From NCBI RefSeq assembly GCF_050947335.1, contig NW_027473342.1:186001-250000 (forward strand): a stretch of 64,000 bases of DNA. The letters are read 5' to 3'. Source of the DNA: Megachile rotundata. Taxonomy: Eukaryota > Arthropoda > Insecta > Hymenoptera > Megachilidae. A program made the position numbers and the translations under genes. The notes below the pieces were generated by a model. That model was not told the origin of the DNA, made no database searches, and worked only from the letters and a program-made list of their open reading frames with translations. Every line of letters begins with the position of its first letter. The stretch's first letter is position 1. This document shows, in pieces, positions 62,966-64,000 of this stretch.

Positions 62966-64000
62966 CAATTACACCATCACACAATCACACAATCTCACAA
63001 TCACACAATCACACAATCACACAATCACACAATCACACAATCACACAATCGCACAATCACAATTACACAATCACACAATCACACAATCACACAATCACAC
63101 AATCACACACTCACACAATCACACAATCACACAATCACACAATCACACAATCACACACTCACACAATCACACAGACACAATCACACAATCACAATCACAC
63201 AATCACAATCACACAATCACAATCACACAATCACAATCACACAACCACAATCACACAATCACACAAGCACACAATCACTCAATCAGACAATCACACACTC
63301 ACACAATCACACAATCACACAATCACACAATCACACAATCACACAATCACACAATCACACAATCACACACTCACACAATCACACAATCACACAATCACAA
63401 AATCACACAACCACAGAATCACACAACCACACAATCACACAATCACACACTCACGCAATCACACAGTCACAATCACACAATCACAATCACACAATCACAA
63501 TCACACAACCACAATCACACAACCACAATCACACATTCACACAATCGCACAATCACACAATCACACAATCACACAATCACACAATCACACAATCACACAA
63601 TCACACAATCACACAATCACACAATCACACAATCACACAATCACACAATCACAATTACACCATCACACAATCACACAATCTCACAATCACACAATCACAC
63701 AATCACACAATCACACAATCACACAATCACACAATCGCACAATCACAATTACACAATCACACAATCACACAATCACACAATCACACAATCACACACTCAC
63801 ACAATCACACAATCACACAATCACACAATCACACAATCACACACTCACACAATCACACAGACACAATCACACAATCACAATCACACAATCACAATCACAC
63901 AATCACAATCACACAATCACAATCACACAACCACAATCACACAATCACACAAGCACACAATCACTCAATCAGACAATCACACACTCACACAATCACACAA
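62966..64000. repeat. 686-bp tandem pair cut by the window end
   Basis: caattacacc at 62966 and 63652, and cagacacaatc at 63172 and 63858, are both 686 bp apart. The second copy runs past the end of the window. At 52681/53953 the same segment is duplicated with a 1,272-bp step, so its repeat length differs between places. Confidence 0.8.

Larger units (their letters stand above)
1..64000. repeat. 8-bp satellite array, multi-level, fills the window
   Basis: Practically every base can be read as the 8-bp unit cacacaat, the 6-bp form cacaat, or a one-base variant of these. Common variants are aatc to aacc, aagc or aaac; cacaca to cactca or cacact; acaatc to acagtc; and CpG variants (cgatc, cggtc, cgcaat, cgcagt). 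Both edges of the window are inside the array, so its full length is unknown. The A/C bias is constant along the + strand, with no orientation switch. No stretch over 300 bases departs from the repeat, and I see no RNA gene, transposon, promoter or terminator. A eukaryotic satellite is the only reading that fits; its chromosomal location and host cannot be told from this sequence. Confidence 0.98.

Noticed and set aside
1..64000. Telomere repeat
   Set aside because: The minus-strand unit has no run of two or more G, unlike telomeric G-strands. The array is also rich in variants and higher-order structure, which is not expected of telomerase-made DNA.
1..64000. CRISPR array
   Set aside because: Repeats are 8 bp with no unique spacers, and there are no cas genes.
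1..64000. Plain CA microsatellite
   Set aside because: CA runs are only three or four dinucleotides and are always broken by aat. The period is 8 bp, with a 6-bp alternative.
1..64000. Proven centromere
   Set aside because: Higher-order structure and size would allow it, but I see no CENP-B-box-like motif and no long monomer, and there is no positional information. Left open and not called.
1..64000. tRNA, rRNA or other structured RNA genes
   Set aside because: The near absence of G on the + strand leaves almost no self-complementarity. The only recurrent dyad is the 12-bp gattgcacaatc.
1..64000. Naming the source species from the repeat
   Set aside because: I do not firmly recognise the unit as belonging to a known species, and there is no unique flanking sequence.

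Overview
The whole 64 kb window is one tandem-repeat (satellite) array. Both window ends lie inside it, and no unique sequence, gene, RNA gene or transposon is visible. The base unit is 8 bp, cacacaat on the + strand (gattgtgt-type on the - strand). It is mixed with a 6-bp short form, cacaat, and with point variants. The + strand is almost only A, C and T, with A and C dominating; G occurs mainly in recurring landmark variants. A gene-free, multi-level array of this size points to a eukaryotic nuclear genome, probably a long-read assembly of an animal or other large genome. I cannot name the species or the chromosomal position (centromeric, subtelomeric or interstitial).

The array is organised on several scales. 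(1) 8-bp and 6-bp units. (2) Short recurring landmarks: a CpG-dense block of about 180 bp (type I, 29 copies); a second CpG-dense block of about 110-150 bp (type II, 18 copies, six of them hybrids carrying a type I tail); a GTAC landmark; an attacaccatc landmark; and a module of aagc, actcaat, cactcac and agtcac variants. (3) Blocks of about 0.5, 0.87, 1.2, 1.5 and 3 kb that carry these landmarks in fixed order. (4) Long repeats of about 9-10 kb.

Layout. 1-600: a 240-bp tandem pair. 0.6-7.0 kb: two copies of a ~3.25-kb block. 7.0-14.05 kb: mixed blocks, including a ~1.85-kb segment present twice with a 4.25-4.28-kb offset. 14.05-19.6 kb and 23.0-28.8 kb: 1.2- and 0.87-kb blocks; the region 10.4-18 kb is colinear with 19.6-27 kb at offsets of about 9-10 kb. 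25.9-28.5 kb: an exact 1,223-bp period. 28.85-34.81 kb: two copies of a ~3.0-kb block. About 31.6-41.7 kb and 41.7-51.8 kb: two nearly identical 10.1-kb copies. 51.8-57.8 kb: a rearranged third relative. 57.8-64 kb: 1.5-kb blocks and the start of another relative of the 52-kb region.

Many long open frames exist, all on the + strand and up to 1,411 codons, but they follow from the unit. Eight bases is not a multiple of three, so every + frame reads the same stop-free octapeptide (T-I-T-Q-S-H-N-H), while the - strand carries TGA in every unit. I therefore annotate no coding sequence. I found no convincing new functional system. The features worth a second look are the ordered CpG-dense blocks, their hybrids, and the recent 10-kb duplication.
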